The notes: generated by a model not told the origin, from the sequence alone. A stretch of 45,321 nt of DNA from Ruminococcus sp. (GCA_014799805.1 JAAVHJ010000021.1:1-45321), one strand, 5' to 3'; counted from the first letter of the stretch, positions 1 to 10,369 are shown. Program-made: numbers and translations.

Positions 1-106
1 AAAAAAAAATTACGGTAACATTTTATTTTCAAAAATATCTTAAAACAAAAAAATAACCCCCGCCTAGAAAAACAGAGGATTTTTGTTTCAAAATATAAGC
101 ATTTAA

Positions 107-949
107 TTAATTCGCATTTAACTTGGCAACTAGTTCTGGCAAAGCTAATTCAAATTTTACACCATACCAGTGAGAGCTATCATCTTTTGTTTTTTCAATG
201 CAGGAAACAGTATAATCAGCAGAAATTTTTGCAGATTCATAAGCTGTAAAGCCATGTAAATATGCTCCTACAAAAGTAGATGCAAAAATATCTCCTGTAC
301 CATGACAATTTTTTGCAATTTTCTTATGTTGATAATATTGAATTGGTTGATTTTTTTCTGCAATAAAAACGCCTGTTGTTTGTTTTTCAAAACTGATACC
401 AGTTAAAATAATTGTCTTTAATCCTGAGAGATTTTTTAATTTATGAATAATATTAAAAATAAATTCTTTATCGTAAGATTCTTGATATGGCGTATCTGTT
501 AACATGCAAGCCTCTGTCAAATTCGGCAATATGAAATCTGCTCCAAAGCAAAGCGGTTTCATCGCATTAATATAATTATTATCAAAAGCTGGATAAAATT
601 TTCCATTATCACCTATCACAGGGTCAACAAATAATTTGCAATTCTCTGTGCCAAAGTTTTTAAAAATATCAATTACATGATGAATTTGTTTTTCATTGCC
701 AAGATAACCAGTATAAATCGCATCAAATTTAATATTTTCTTGCTTCCAGTGTTCTAAAATTGCTGGCATATCGTCTGTTAAATCATGGCAAGTAAAATTT
801 TTAAATCCTGATGTATGGGTAGATAATACCGCAGACGGCAAAATACAAGTTTCTATGCCACAAGCAGATAAAATCGGCAATGCAACTGTTAAAGAACATT
901 GTCCCACACACGAAATATCTTGAATTGTTAAAATTTTGGGATAATTCAT
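107..949 (-). CDS. Pyridoxamine/pyridoxal kinase (PfkB/ribokinase family)
   Basis: A 280-aa cytosolic kinase that would phosphorylate pyridoxamine or pyridoxal in vitamin B6 salvage. The N-terminus (PKILTIQDISCVGQCSLT) is typical of the PdxY-like clostridial pyridoxamine kinases. The C-terminal HGTGDIFAS stretch is the PfkB-family ATP-binding motif with its catalytic Asp. Length is normal for the family. An in-frame TTG lies three codons upstream at 958, but the ATG at 949 is preferred because AGGAG sits 9 nt before it. The gene is monocistronic with its own promoter, divergent from the SPFH gene. The pdxK/pdxY distinction cannot be made from sequence alone, so no symbol is given. Function by family is fairly sure; exact vitamer preference is inference. 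Confidence 0.88.
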   Translation of the reverse strand: MNYPKILTIQDISCVGQCSLTVALPILSACGIETCILPSAVLSTHTSGFKNFTCHDLTDDMPAILEHWKQENIKFDAIYTGYLGNEKQIHHVIDIFKNFGTENCKLFVDPVIGDNGKFYPAFDNNYINAMKPLCFGADFILPNLTEACMLTDTPYQESYDKEFIFNIIHKLKNLSGLKTIILTGISFEKQTTGVFIAEKNQPIQYYQHKKIAKNCHGTGDIFASTFVGAYLHGFTAYESAKISADYTVSCIEKTKDDSSHWYGVKFELALPELVAKLNAN

Positions 950-992
950 GAATATCAACTCCTATTATTTTTATATGATTTAAGATAAATAA

Positions 993-1021
993 ATTATAAC
1001 ATAATGGAAAATAAAAGTCAA
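993..1021 (-). promoter_or_regulatory. Promoter of the pyridoxamine kinase gene
   Basis: On the minus strand, TTGACT (1021-1016) and TATAAT (998-993) are separated by exactly 17 bp, with a TG extension before the -10 box. It points at the kinase gene whose ATG is at 949, leaving a short leader of about 40 nt. Confidence 0.8.
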
Positions 1022-1069
1022 ATAAAAAAAAATGATTCTGCATGTTGTACAAAGATATTTAAAAACAGA

Positions 1070-1098
1070 TTGACTTTTTAGGGAACTTGTGCTATAAT
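1070..1098 (+). promoter_or_regulatory. Promoter of the SPFH-addBA genes
   Basis: TTGACT (1070-1075), 17-bp spacer, TATAAT (1093-1098) with TGC just before the -10 box. It lies about 45 bp upstream of the SPFH-domain gene and faces away from the kinase promoter, so this 190-bp gap holds two divergent promoters. Confidence 0.82.
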
Positions 1099-1144
1099 AA
1101 AACTATTAATTTTATTATTTAAATTTAAAAGTGAGGTTTTGCAA

Positions 1145-2470
1145 ATGGGTATTTTAAAAGCAGTTGCAGCGGCTGTTAATAGCACACTGGCTGACCAATG
1201 GAAAGAATTTTTTTATTGTGATGCAATGCCATCTGATGTGCTTGTAATGAGGGGACAGAAAAAAATTTCTAAAAAATCAGCGAATAAAAAAGGCAATGAT
1301 AATATTATTACAAATGGTAGTATTATTACAGTTGCGGATGGACAATGTATGATAATTGTTGACCAAGGAAAAATTGACACAGTTTGTACTCAAACAGGAG
1401 CTTTTGAATATATTAATTCTGGTGAACCTAGTATTTTTGATAGTTCACTGGGAGAGGGTATAAAATCTACATTTGAAACAATGAAAAGCAGAATTCAATT
1501 TGGTGGGAATGCTTCACATGACCAAAAAGTATATTATTTTAATTTAAAAGAAATTATGAATAATAAATTCGGTACGCCCACGCCTGTGCCGTTTCGTGTG
1601 GTAGATAGAAATATTGGCTTAGATATTGATATTAGCATTCGTTGTAATGGAGAATATAGTTATAAAATCACAGACCCATTGTTATTTTATCATAACGTTT
1701 GCGGAAATGTTACAGATATCTATACAAGAGAACAACTTGCAAGTACACTGAAAAGTGAATTTTTAACAGCTTTGCAACCAGCATTTGCAAGAATTTCTGA
1801 AATGGGGATTAGATATAGTGCATTGCCTGCACATACTTTGGAATTAGCAGATGCGTTAAATCAAGTGCTTTCCCAAAAATGGAAAAAAACAAGAGGAATT
1901 GAAATTTGTAATATTGCCATTAATCCCGTATCGGCTTCCAGAGAAGATGAAGAATTAATAAAACAAGCCCAAAGAACAGGCATGTTACAGAATCCTACTA
2001 TGGCAGCGGCAAGTTTAGTATCTGCACAGGCAGATGCCATGCGAAATGCTTCTCAGAATAGCAATGGTGCAATGATGGGATTCATGGGTATGAATCTGGC
2101 ACAACAAGCAGGCGGCGTGAATGCTCAGCAATTATATCAAATGCCTGCACAGGCAGTTTCTGTGCAACAGCCAGCAAATTCAAATCATTGGATTTGTTCT
2201 TGCGGTATGCAGAATACAGGGAAATTCTGTGCAGATTGTGGAAAACCAAATCCTGATAATAATAATAATAATAATAATAATACTTGGACTTGTTCTTGTG
2301 GTGCAAATAATACAGGAAAATTTTGTTCTGAATGTGGCAAACAGAAGCCCTCTGGTACAAAATTTTATCGCTGTGTAAAATGCGGTTGGACACCTGAAAA
2401 TCCAGCAAGACCGCCTAGATTTTGTCCAGAATGTGGTGATATATTTGATAATAATGATTTAGTTTCTTAA
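1145..2470 (+). CDS. SPFH-domain protein with C-terminal zinc ribbons (YdjI-like)
   Basis: A 441-aa protein. Residues ~1-285 resemble the SPFH/band-7 domain of the bacterial YdjI/'virion core protein-like' family. A Met/Ala/Gln-rich linker follows (~285-345), then three zinc ribbons: two near-identical CxC...CxxC units (ICSCG...CADCG and TCSCG...CSECG, ~350-400) and a longer CxxC...CxxC unit (CVKCG...CPECG, ~410-432). An eight-Asn tract encoded by AAT repeats separates the first two ribbons. Such proteins are thought to organise membrane or stress complexes, as B. subtilis YdjI does with YdjG/YdjH; the partner here is unknown. The ATG at 1145 is chosen over a TTG at 1139 because GAGG sits 8 nt upstream. 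It lies 40 bp before addB on the same strand, so co-transcription is plausible. Confidence 0.82.
   Translation: MGILKAVAAAVNSTLADQWKEFFYCDAMPSDVLVMRGQKKISKKSANKKGNDNIITNGSIITVADGQCMIIVDQGKIDTVCTQTGAFEYINSGEPSIFDSSLGEGIKSTFETMKSRIQFGGNASHDQKVYYFNLKEIMNNKFGTPTPVPFRVVDRNIGLDIDISIRCNGEYSYKITDPLLFYHNVCGNVTDIYTREQLASTLKSEFLTALQPAFARISEMGIRYSALPAHTLELADALNQVLSQKWKKTRGIEICNIAINPVSASREDEELIKQAQRTGMLQNPTMAAASLVSAQADAMRNASQNSNGAMMGFMGMNLAQQAGGVNAQQLYQMPAQAVSVQQPANSNHWICSCGMQNTGKFCADCGKPNPDNNNNNNNNTWTCSCGANNTGKFCSECGKQKPSGTKFYRCVKCGWTPENPARPPRFCPECGDIFDNNDLVS
2258..2281 (+). repeat. AAT trinucleotide repeat encoding poly-Asn
   Basis: Eight perfect AAT units, read in frame as Asn, between the first two zinc ribbons of the SPFH protein. 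A length change by whole units would keep the frame. Confidence 0.95.
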
Positions 2471-2510
2471 AAATATTTGATAAATAGATTAAAGGGGATG
2501 AATTTTTTTC

Positions 2511-5500
2511 ATGTTTCATTTTATTTTAGGTGGTTGTGGCACAGGAAAATCTACTGTACTTATGAATCGAATGAAAGCAGATTTGCAAAATCAAAAAGAT
2601 GTTTTATTACTTGTGCCAGAACAGTTTTCGTTTGAAGCAGAAAAAAAGTTATATGCATTTTTAGGTGCAAAATTATTTAATGATTTTAAAACTTATAGTT
2701 TTGCGACGCTCTCGAAGAAAATTCTACAAGAAAGCGATAGACGAAATCATAATTATGCATCTGAACACGGAAAATTGTTATTTTTATATCAAGCTGTCCA
2801 GCAATGTCAACAGCAAAAAGAATTACAGATTTTGGGCAGGCAATATCATTTTGAGTTTCTTGCACAGCTACAAGGAATCATAACAAAAATTCGTAAAGCA
2901 GGCGTTACTACGGAACAGTTATATTTTACAGCTCCTGTATTTTCTGGAAAATTAAGCCAGAAAATACAGGATATTGCAAAAATTTTAGATAAATATGATA
3001 AAATTTTAGAAAATCATGAACTTTGCGATAGTTTAACAGACTTGACAGAATCTGTAAATCTTGCTATTATGCGTGATTTTTTTAGTCATAAGCAAATATA
3101 TATTGATGAATTTGATAGCTTTACTGGTGACCAGTATAAAATGTTAGAAGTCATTTGTGAACAAGCTGAAAATGTTACAATTGCCATTCGTTCTGACGCA
3201 ATGCAGAAAAAATTATCTGGTATTTTTGTTGGGGGCAATCATACTTATGAACAATTAAAACGACTTGCACCAGATAATATCATCATTCATGAATGCAAAA
3301 ATTATCAACGTTCTGTCTATTCTGATTTAAAATGCATTGCGGAACAAATTCCAAGGAAAAATAATATGCTGAATTATAATTATTATCAATATCAAAATCA
3401 TGTACATATTTTTTCAGCTTATGACAGCATTTCAGAAATAGAATATATTTGTGCGACTATTTGCAAATTATTAGCAGAAGATAAAAATCTAGCATGTCGT
3501 GATATTGCGATTGCAGTCAAGCAAACTGAAATTTATCTACCTTTGTTAGAACGTGCAATGGTCAGATATCATCTGCCTTATGATATTGCCATTAAGAAAT
3601 CTGTCCTGCATACAGAATTAATTCGTTATTTTTTGAATTTACTTGAAATTTTATGTTCATCATCATGGTCAACAGATATGATTTTACGTTATTTAAAAAA
3701 TCCATTTTCTGGCTATGATTTAGAAATTATTTCTATGCTGGAGCATTTTTGTTTTACTTATAGCATTGACAAGCAGGACTGGACAAAATCTTTTTATGAA
3801 CAAAGTACAGAAATATGTGAAATCATAGAACAATTCGGCGGACAAGCGTTGGAAAATTTGCGTGCAGAATTAATTAATTTATTACAGAATTTCAAAAATC
3901 AATGTCATCAAGCAAATGTCAAGCAAATCTGTTATTTATTATATCAGCATTTATGTGATAAAAAACAGAATTATCAAGAAATTTATCAAAATTTAACTAT
4001 TTTGCAACAGCATGAATTTATTACAATCTGGAATATCTTATCAGATACTATGGATACAGTTGTCAGTATATTTGGCAATGAAACAATAGCAATTACAGAA
4101 TTAAAAAATTTATATCATATTTTTCTGTTATTATTACAAAACAGTAGTTTTTCTATGCCACCACAAACACTGGATAGCATTTGTATTGTAAATGCCCAAA
4201 CAGCCCGTTTGAATAAACCCAAAATTGTCTTTGTAGTCGGTGTATCAGACGGCGTATTCCCTAGTAATATTAAAGAAAATAGCATGTTCCCGCAACATGA
4301 ACTAGAGCTATTAGAAAAACAAAATATTAAAATTTCACGTCTTTTGCCAGAATTATATTCAGATGAATTATTAATTATAAATAAAATTTTTTCTGCACCG
4401 TCTGAGCAATTATATTTAACTTACCCAAGCGTAAATGCAGACCATGAATTAAGCAATTGTTCTATTATGATTGAAGAAATTCTTAGATTATTTCCAGATT
4501 CCGCTATTTTGCAAACACAGGAGAATATTAATTTAGATTATTATGCATGGACATTAGAATCAGCATATTTTCATTTTGTAAGAAATTTAAATCAAGATAA
4601 TGCTATACTTGCGTCTTTGCGGGAAATTTTAGAACAAGATGCTGTTTATGCTTCTAAAATAGAAAAATTATTTCATGCACAAAAAGAACAAAATATTCAT
4701 ATTTCGCCTGAAATTATGCAGAAATTAATTGGTGATAAATTACATATTTCTGCTTCCAGTATTGAAAAATTTTATAATTGCCCGTTTTTATATTTCTGTT
4801 CACACTGTTTGCATTTATACGCACCAGAAAAAAATCAATTTACTGCAATTAATATTGGCAATTTTGCCCATCATTGTCTTGAAAAAATTCTCAAAAAATA
4901 TGATATTCCTGCATTTTTGGCATTATCTGAAACGCAGTTACAGGAAGAAATTAATTTATTATCTGATAATTTTTCAAAAGAAAATTTTTCAGATGCCATT
5001 CGCCGTGATGGAAGATTTCAATTAAATTATCACATGACGGGGCAAAATTTACTGCGATTATTGCAACATATGCAGGAAGAATTAAAAGATTCTAAATTTA
5101 AGCCATTTGAATTTGAAAAAAATTTAAAACCTTTTGCAATGAAAAATGGCAAAATTTTATGTCACGGTAAAATTGACCGTGTGGATATTTATCAAACAGA
5201 GCAAGAAATTTTAATGCGTGTCATAGATTATAAAACTTCTGAAAAAAGATTTTTACCAGAACGCCTTGCAGATGGTTTAGATTTACAAATGCTGATTTAT
5301 TTATTTGCATTGGAAGAAATGCAAGAATACGGAGAAACAACAAGTCCCAGTGCAGTTTTATATATGCCAAGTGGTTATTTTAATCATTACGAAGACAGAG
5401 AAAAGAAAAAATCGGCAAAAGATGCTTTGCAGGATTATTACAGAATGAAAGGGCTTTTATTAGATAGCAGTTTAGAACATACGGAACCAGACCTTGTTTC

Positions 5501-5822
5501 TGCACAGACTTCTGTGATGAAAGCAAATTCCAAAGATTTATTTTCTATTAATTCTGAACAAATGCAAAATTTAAAACAATATGTCTATCAGAAAATTTTT
5601 GATATGGCAGATAAGCTTTATGCAGGAGAAATTGCACCTGTTCCAAATTTATATAATTATGGTGAAAATACAGGTTTTGCAAAAACGCCATGTTATTATT
5701 GCATTTATAAAGACTTTTGCGGAAAAGCCAAAACTGAAACCTGTGAACGTACAGCAGAAGAAAAACAACAGGCTTTGGAGGCTGTATTTGGCAAAGATAC
5801 GAAAGGAGAAAATCAGGAATGA
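2511..5822 (+). CDS. addB: ATP-dependent helicase/nuclease subunit AddB
   Basis: A 1103-aa subunit of the AddAB helicase-nuclease, which resects double-strand breaks for RecA-dependent repair. The N-terminus has a Walker A motif (GGCGTGKST, residues ~7-15). The C-terminal nuclease has GKIDRVDIY and VIDYKTSEK with the metal-binding Asp ~906 and Lys ~908. The four iron-sulfur cysteines are in canonical arrangement: Cys757, then Cys1061-x2-Cys1064-x5-Cys1070. Length matches the family (about 1150 aa). The start follows AAAGGGG at a long spacing of about 13 nt. The stop overlaps the addA start in an ATGA junction, which couples translation of the two subunits. Confidence 0.96.
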   Translation: MFHFILGGCGTGKSTVLMNRMKADLQNQKDVLLLVPEQFSFEAEKKLYAFLGAKLFNDFKTYSFATLSKKILQESDRRNHNYASEHGKLLFLYQAVQQCQQQKELQILGRQYHFEFLAQLQGIITKIRKAGVTTEQLYFTAPVFSGKLSQKIQDIAKILDKYDKILENHELCDSLTDLTESVNLAIMRDFFSHKQIYIDEFDSFTGDQYKMLEVICEQAENVTIAIRSDAMQKKLSGIFVGGNHTYEQLKRLAPDNIIIHECKNYQRSVYSDLKCIAEQIPRKNNMLNYNYYQYQNHVHIFSAYDSISEIEYICATICKLLAEDKNLACRDIAIAVKQTEIYLPLLERAMVRYHLPYDIAIKKSVLHTELIRYFLNLLEILCSSSWSTDMILRYLKNPFSGYDLEIISMLEHFCFTYSIDKQDWTKSFYEQSTEICEIIEQFGGQALENLRAELINLLQNFKNQCHQANVKQICYLLYQHLCDKKQNYQEIYQNLTILQQHEFITIWNILSDTMDTVVSIFGNETIAITELKNLYHIFLLLLQNSSFSMPPQTLDSICIVNAQTARLNKPKIVFVVGVSDGVFPSNIKENSMFPQHELELLEKQNIKISRLLPELYSDELLIINKIFSAPSEQLYLTYPSVNADHELSNCSIMIEEILRLFPDSAILQTQENINLDYYAWTLESAYFHFVRNLNQDNAILASLREILEQDAVYASKIEKLFHAQKEQNIHISPEIMQKLIGDKLHISASSIEKFYNCPFLYFCSHCLHLYAPEKNQFTAINIGNFAHHCLEKILKKYDIPAFLALSETQLQEEINLLSDNFSKENFSDAIRRDGRFQLNYHMTGQNLLRLLQHMQEELKDSKFKPFEFEKNLKPFAMKNGKILCHGKIDRVDIYQTEQEILMRVIDYKTSEKRFLPERLADGLDLQMLIYLFALEEMQEYGETTSPSAVLYMPSGYFNHYEDREKKKSAKDALQDYYRMKGLLLDSSLEHTEPDLVSAQTSVMKANSKDLFSINSEQMQNLKQYVYQKIFDMADKLYAGEIAPVPNLYNYGENTGFAKTPCYYCIYKDFCGKAKTETCERTAEEKQQALEAVFGKDTKGENQE

Positions 5823-8800
5823 ACTGGACACCAGAACAAAAACATGCAATTGAAACCCGTGGTACAAGTGTAATTGTATCTGCTTCTGCAGGAAGTGGAA
5901 AAACGGCTGTTCTTGTCAATCGTCTTTTGCAGATTCTCTCTGACGTGGAACATAAAATAAAAGCAGATAATATTATTGTTGTGACATTTACAAACGATGC
6001 CGCAGCAGAAATGAAACAAAGATTAATCAAAGCATTTTCTGAAAAATTAGATACAATAAGTCAAAGCCAAAATCAACAGCTCCAAGATGCAGAATATGAT
6101 TGGCTATTAAAACAAAGAAGTTTATTAAATCAGGCAAAAATTTCAACAATTCATTCATTTTGTTTTGATTTGATTCGTGAAAATGCAGAAGAATGTGGGG
6201 TATCTGCACAGTTCAAAATAGCAGAATCTGCACAGGAAGATATTTATCGCCGAAGAGCATTACAGATTGTTTTAGAAAAATTCAGCAAAGAGCATACAGA
6301 AGACGCAGAATTATTATTTTCTTATCTCTGTAAAAAAAATGATGAAACATTAGAGAAATTTATTTTAAGCATTGATAAAAATTTAAATTCTCTTGCATTT
6401 CCTGATATCTGGTTAGAACAGGCAGAAAACATTTGCAAAGAAGAAAATACAGTCTTGCTGAATTGCATTATTGAAAATTTTTGTAAGGAAGTAGAAGCTG
6501 TCATTGTATTGGCAAGTAGCGAAAAAATCAAAGAAATTGCTCAAAATGCTATGACACGTGAAATTACAAAGAAAAATTCTGAACCGCATCCGTATGTAGG
6601 CATCATTCAAAAAGATATTGAAAAAATGAAAACTGTGATACAAAAAGTAAAAAATTCTAGTATTACAGAACTGACAGAATTGACAATTAAAAAAATCGGG
6701 TATAGTTCTCTTCCAAGAGACCAGAAACATGATAGCATTGATATAGAATTACAAGATTTATTTAAGCAAATCCGAAAATTTTATAAAGATATTTATTATG
6801 ATAAATTTGAAAAATTCATAATTCCTTTGAAATTTTATACAGAGGATAAACAAAAGCAAAATAAAATTATTCCTTTGTTATTAACACTCACCAAAGCTTA
6901 TCGTGATGAATTATTTGAAGAAAAAAAGCGACAAAATATATTATGCTTTGATGATGCAGAATATTTTGCATTAAAATTACTGGCAAAAACAGACCAACAA
7001 GGCAGAATTTGCAAAACACCACTTGCAATTGCTTTGTCTGAACAGTATCAATTAATTATGGTAGATGAATATCAGGATTCTAATAACAGACAAGACTGTA
7101 TTTTTAAATTATTAGCTCATGAGAGCCAAAATTCTGAAAATCTTGATTTGAATTATGGAGATAATATTTTTTTAGTGGGCGATATGAAGCAATCTATTTA
7201 TTCTTTTAGAAAAGCAAATCCTGAAAATTTCAAGAAAGCGATTTCTACACAAGAAATGCAATTAATTAAATTAAATAAAAATTTCAGGAGTTCTCAGGGT
7301 GTCATTAATTTTGTAAATGCGTTATTTCAATGCATTATGACAGAATCCTATTGCGGAGAAGTAAATTATGCTGAAAATGAACAGTTAAATTTCGGAGCTG
7401 AAATTTATCAAAATCTTGATACGATTTACCAGCGTACACAAATTTTATTTCCACAAGATAATACATCTCAATTTGAAAATGCAGATAAATTTTTATTACA
7501 GGCAGAATGTATTGCAGATAAAATCGCTCATATGATTGCTGATCAAATACCAGTTATCACATCTACAGGAATTCGTCCTTGCGAATATAAAGATTTCTGT
7601 GTTTTAATGCGTACCAAAAGCAATCAGAAAATTATGGCAGAGTCTTTTAAAAAGCGTAATATTCCGTTTATGTGTCAGGATAACAATGGATTTTTAATGC
7701 TTTCCGAAATTCGTCTGATTTGGAATTTGCTTAAAATCACAGATAATCCTATGACAGATGTTGCAATGGCAAGTGTATTACTATCACCGTTATATGGTTT
7801 TACAACAGATGAATTGGCAATACTTAAACTTTTGGGAAATGATAAAAAACGCTTGTATTTGCAAATTCGCTATGTAGCAGAATCAGAACAGGAATTATCA
7901 CAGGAATATTCTGCATTATATCAAAAATGCAATTTATTTTTAAAACAACTGGAGCAAATCAGAACACTTGCGGACAAGCTGCCATTAGAAATATGCATTC
8001 ATGAAATTTATGATATGACAGATTTATTATCTTTACAGAGCCTATATGAAAATGCAGAACAAAGACGTGAAAATCTTGAAATTTTTGCCCAACAAGCCCA
8101 AAGCTATCGGGAACATGCAGATTTAACAGCACAAAGCTGTTTAAGCGGTTGGCTTAGATATTTAACACATATAGAAGAAAGTGAAAACAGTGAAGACTTT
8201 GCTCCGAAAACTGCATTTTATGCACAAGCAAATTTTGTATCTGTCAAGACGATTCATAAAGCAAAGGGTCTTGAATATCCGTTTGTATTCATTGCCAATT
8301 TAGAAAGAAAATTTAATTTTAATAATCCAAGTAACCCGACAGTTTTATTAACAAACGAAGAAGGAATTATTGGATTAAAATTAATCGACAGAAAAAATTA
8401 TTCAAAAATCAAAACTGTTGCTTTTTCTTATTTGGATAATATTCGCATTCTGAAAGAAAAACACGAAGAAATGCGGTTACTTTATGTTGCCCTAACAAGA
8501 GCAAAACAGCAATTATTTTTAGTCATGGACGATAAAACCTGCAAAACAGATAAAAACAGTATATTGTTAGAAAATTGTCCTGAAATTGCCTTTATGCTTG
8601 CAAAAGAAGCAAAAAATATGCAGGAATGGATTTTGCAATTTTTATCAGCAATTGGAGAAGCAGAACATGTCCAACAGGCAGTTATTAATCATCAAAGCAA
8701 TCATTCTGATTTTGCGGATTATATTACCTGGAATCCTGACCAGCAAATTCAAACACAGGAAGAACAAAAAAAATGTATTATCCCCACAGCATTGCCTGAT

Positions 8801-9505
8801 AAAAATTTAGTTTCTCATATGCAAAAGCAAATTGCTTATCAATATAATACTTCCCAAACAATTCTTCCTGCAAAATATAGTGTTACAGAATTATCCCATG
8901 AAGAAACAGAAATCCAAATTCATGAACCAGAATTTTTATTAAAAGACCTTGAGGGAAATATGCTGGAATTAAAAGGCAAAGCCAAAGGAACTGCAATTCA
9001 TAAAATCATGCAATTGATAGATTTTAAACAAGCAGAAGAAAATCTTTTTGAAGAATTAGAACAAATGCAAAAAGCAGGAATTTTATCTGCCATAGAAACA
9101 GAGGCATTAGAACCCAGAAAATTAAAAGCATTTTTTGAAAGTAATTTATATCAACGCATTGCTGTTTCAGATACTATACAAAAAGAAAAACAATTATTTG
9201 TCAGAATTGCAGAACTAAATTTACCAGAAAATTCAGAACTTGCTAACAATTATGCTAATACAGATGGGATTATGATTGGTACACTTGATTTATTATTTCA
9301 TGAATCAGATGGTTGGGTGATTGTAGATTATAAAACAGATAAATACCAAGATGAATCAGAATTGTTAAAAAAATATAGCAAGCAATTAGGCTTATATCAG
9401 AAAGCTGTAGAATTAATTTTAGGCGAACCTGTAAAACAGGCGTATATTTATTATTTTACGAAAAATATTGCTATCGAAGTAGATTTAGAAAATATTGCTT
9501 ATTAA
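5819..9505 (+). CDS. addA: ATP-dependent helicase/nuclease subunit AddA
   Basis: A 1228-aa UvrD-type helicase with a C-terminal RecB-type nuclease, partner of AddB in double-strand break processing. Walker A (ASAGSGKT) is at residues 22-29, the UvrD motif II DEYQD at 416-420, and helicase motif VI (LLYVALTRAKQQL) is present. The nuclease motif IVDYKTDK carries Asp1170 and Lys1172. Length matches B. subtilis AddA (about 1230 aa). The start codon overlaps the addB stop by 4 nt, so the subunits are made from one mRNA. A terminator follows within 35 bp. All catalytic motifs look intact. Confidence 0.97.
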   Translation: MNWTPEQKHAIETRGTSVIVSASAGSGKTAVLVNRLLQILSDVEHKIKADNIIVVTFTNDAAAEMKQRLIKAFSEKLDTISQSQNQQLQDAEYDWLLKQRSLLNQAKISTIHSFCFDLIRENAEECGVSAQFKIAESAQEDIYRRRALQIVLEKFSKEHTEDAELLFSYLCKKNDETLEKFILSIDKNLNSLAFPDIWLEQAENICKEENTVLLNCIIENFCKEVEAVIVLASSEKIKEIAQNAMTREITKKNSEPHPYVGIIQKDIEKMKTVIQKVKNSSITELTELTIKKIGYSSLPRDQKHDSIDIELQDLFKQIRKFYKDIYYDKFEKFIIPLKFYTEDKQKQNKIIPLLLTLTKAYRDELFEEKKRQNILCFDDAEYFALKLLAKTDQQGRICKTPLAIALSEQYQLIMVDEYQDSNNRQDCIFKLLAHESQNSENLDLNYGDNIFLVGDMKQSIYSFRKANPENFKKAISTQEMQLIKLNKNFRSSQGVINFVNALFQCIMTESYCGEVNYAENEQLNFGAEIYQNLDTIYQRTQILFPQDNTSQFENADKFLLQAECIADKIAHMIADQIPVITSTGIRPCEYKDFCVLMRTKSNQKIMAESFKKRNIPFMCQDNNGFLMLSEIRLIWNLLKITDNPMTDVAMASVLLSPLYGFTTDELAILKLLGNDKKRLYLQIRYVAESEQELSQEYSALYQKCNLFLKQLEQIRTLADKLPLEICIHEIYDMTDLLSLQSLYENAEQRRENLEIFAQQAQSYREHADLTAQSCLSGWLRYLTHIEESENSEDFAPKTAFYAQANFVSVKTIHKAKGLEYPFVFIANLERKFNFNNPSNPTVLLTNEEGIIGLKLIDRKNYSKIKTVAFSYLDNIRILKEKHEEMRLLYVALTRAKQQLFLVMDDKTCKTDKNSILLENCPEIAFMLAKEAKNMQEWILQFLSAIGEAEHVQQAVINHQSNHSDFADYITWNPDQQIQTQEEQKKCIIPTALPDKNLVSHMQKQIAYQYNTSQTILPAKYSVTELSHEETEIQIHEPEFLLKDLEGNMLELKGKAKGTAIHKIMQLIDFKQAEENLFEELEQMQKAGILSAIETEALEPRKLKAFFESNLYQRIAVSDTIQKEKQLFVRIAELNLPENSELANNYANTDGIMIGTLDLLFHESDGWVIVDYKTDKYQDESELLKKYSKQLGLYQKAVELILGEPVKQAYIYYFTKNIAIEVDLENIAY

Positions 9506-9535
9506 ATATAATTTAAATTAATAAAAATAAAATGA

Positions 9536-9570
9536 AAAAAGTGCCAGTTTTTAAAAATTGGCACTTTTTT
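9536..9570 (+). terminator. Rho-independent terminator after addA
   Basis: A hairpin with GTGCCA...TGGCAC arms, extended by A/T pairs, followed by a T run. It closes the SPFH-addB-addA unit. Confidence 0.88.
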
Positions 9571-9619
9571 AATAGAAATCGCATAAATTATAATATATCC
9601 CTGAAAGGAGAATCTATTC

Positions 9620-10360
9620 ATGCCAAAAGTTTTTTTAAGTCCTTCTACACAAGAATGGAATCCCTATGTGAATGGTGGCAATGAAGAACAATATATGAAT
9701 TTGCTTGCTGATGCGATGGAGCCTTATTTAAAAGCAAGCGGTATTTCTTTTGTAAGAAATGACCCTGCCAGAAATGCTGTTGGAGCAATTGCAGATTCTA
9801 ATGCTGCCTATTATGATGTACATCTTGCATTGCATAGTAACGCCTCACCAGAAGATATGGCAGGTATGTTACGAGGAATTGATATTTATTATTCGCCCTA
9901 TAGCATATCCAGTGAAAAATTAGCAATTACCATTGCAAATAATATAAAAGATATTTATCCGATTCCTGAAAAAGTGACAGCACGTCCGACTACTACTTTA
10001 GGAGAAGTCACCCGAACAAATGCCGTTGCGGTTCTTTGTGAACTGGGCTATCATGATAACCCTGAAGATGCAAGTTGGATCCGCAATAATTTGAATGCAA
10101 TTGCCAGCAATCTGGTAGCATCCCTTTGTGATTATTTTGGATTGCCATTTGTTTCTCCTGTCGCAGTTGTAAAAGGTGTTGTTGTCACAGATGGTTCTGG
10201 TTTAAATTTACGAAGTTTTCCAAGTCCCAGTGGTGATTTGATTACTTCGATTCCAAATGGTTCTTCTGTGACGATTTATGGAAGTGTGAATAACTGGTAT
10301 GTGATTACATGGAATCAATTCACTGGCTATGTTGTTTCTGATTATATTGTAGTTGGATAA
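9620..10360 (+). CDS. N-acetylmuramoyl-L-alanine amidase (Amidase_3) with SH3 domain
   Basis: A 246-aa protein: residues ~2-172 are Amidase_3-like and ~183-246 form a bacterial SH3 domain (GLNLRSFPSPSG ... GYVVSDYIVV). The family hydrolyses the bond between MurNAc and the stem peptide. LALHSNA (zinc His) and CELGYHD (catalytic Glu) are visible, and a Glu pair near residue 22 fits the second zinc ligand. The usual first zinc His in the N-terminal DPGHGG motif is replaced by FLSPSTQEW, a form I associate with a clostridial subfamily. There is no signal peptide, so export or release by lysis is unexplained. A good AAGGAG lies 9-10 nt before the ATG. It stands alone between two terminators; a weak -10 (TATAAT, 9589-9594) may drive it. 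Confidence 0.85.
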   Translation: MPKVFLSPSTQEWNPYVNGGNEEQYMNLLADAMEPYLKASGISFVRNDPARNAVGAIADSNAAYYDVHLALHSNASPEDMAGMLRGIDIYYSPYSISSEKLAITIANNIKDIYPIPEKVTARPTTTLGEVTRTNAVAVLCELGYHDNPEDASWIRNNLNAIASNLVASLCDYFGLPFVSPVAVVKGVVVTDGSGLNLRSFPSPSGDLITSIPNGSSVTIYGSVNNWYVITWNQFTGYVVSDYIVVG

Positions 10361-10369
10361 TAATAATTG

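Noticed and set aside
1..106. Possible terminator or small gene at the left edge
   Set aside because: Only A/T-rich sequence and a weak CCT/AGG pairing are present; no convincing hairpin with T run and no open frame.
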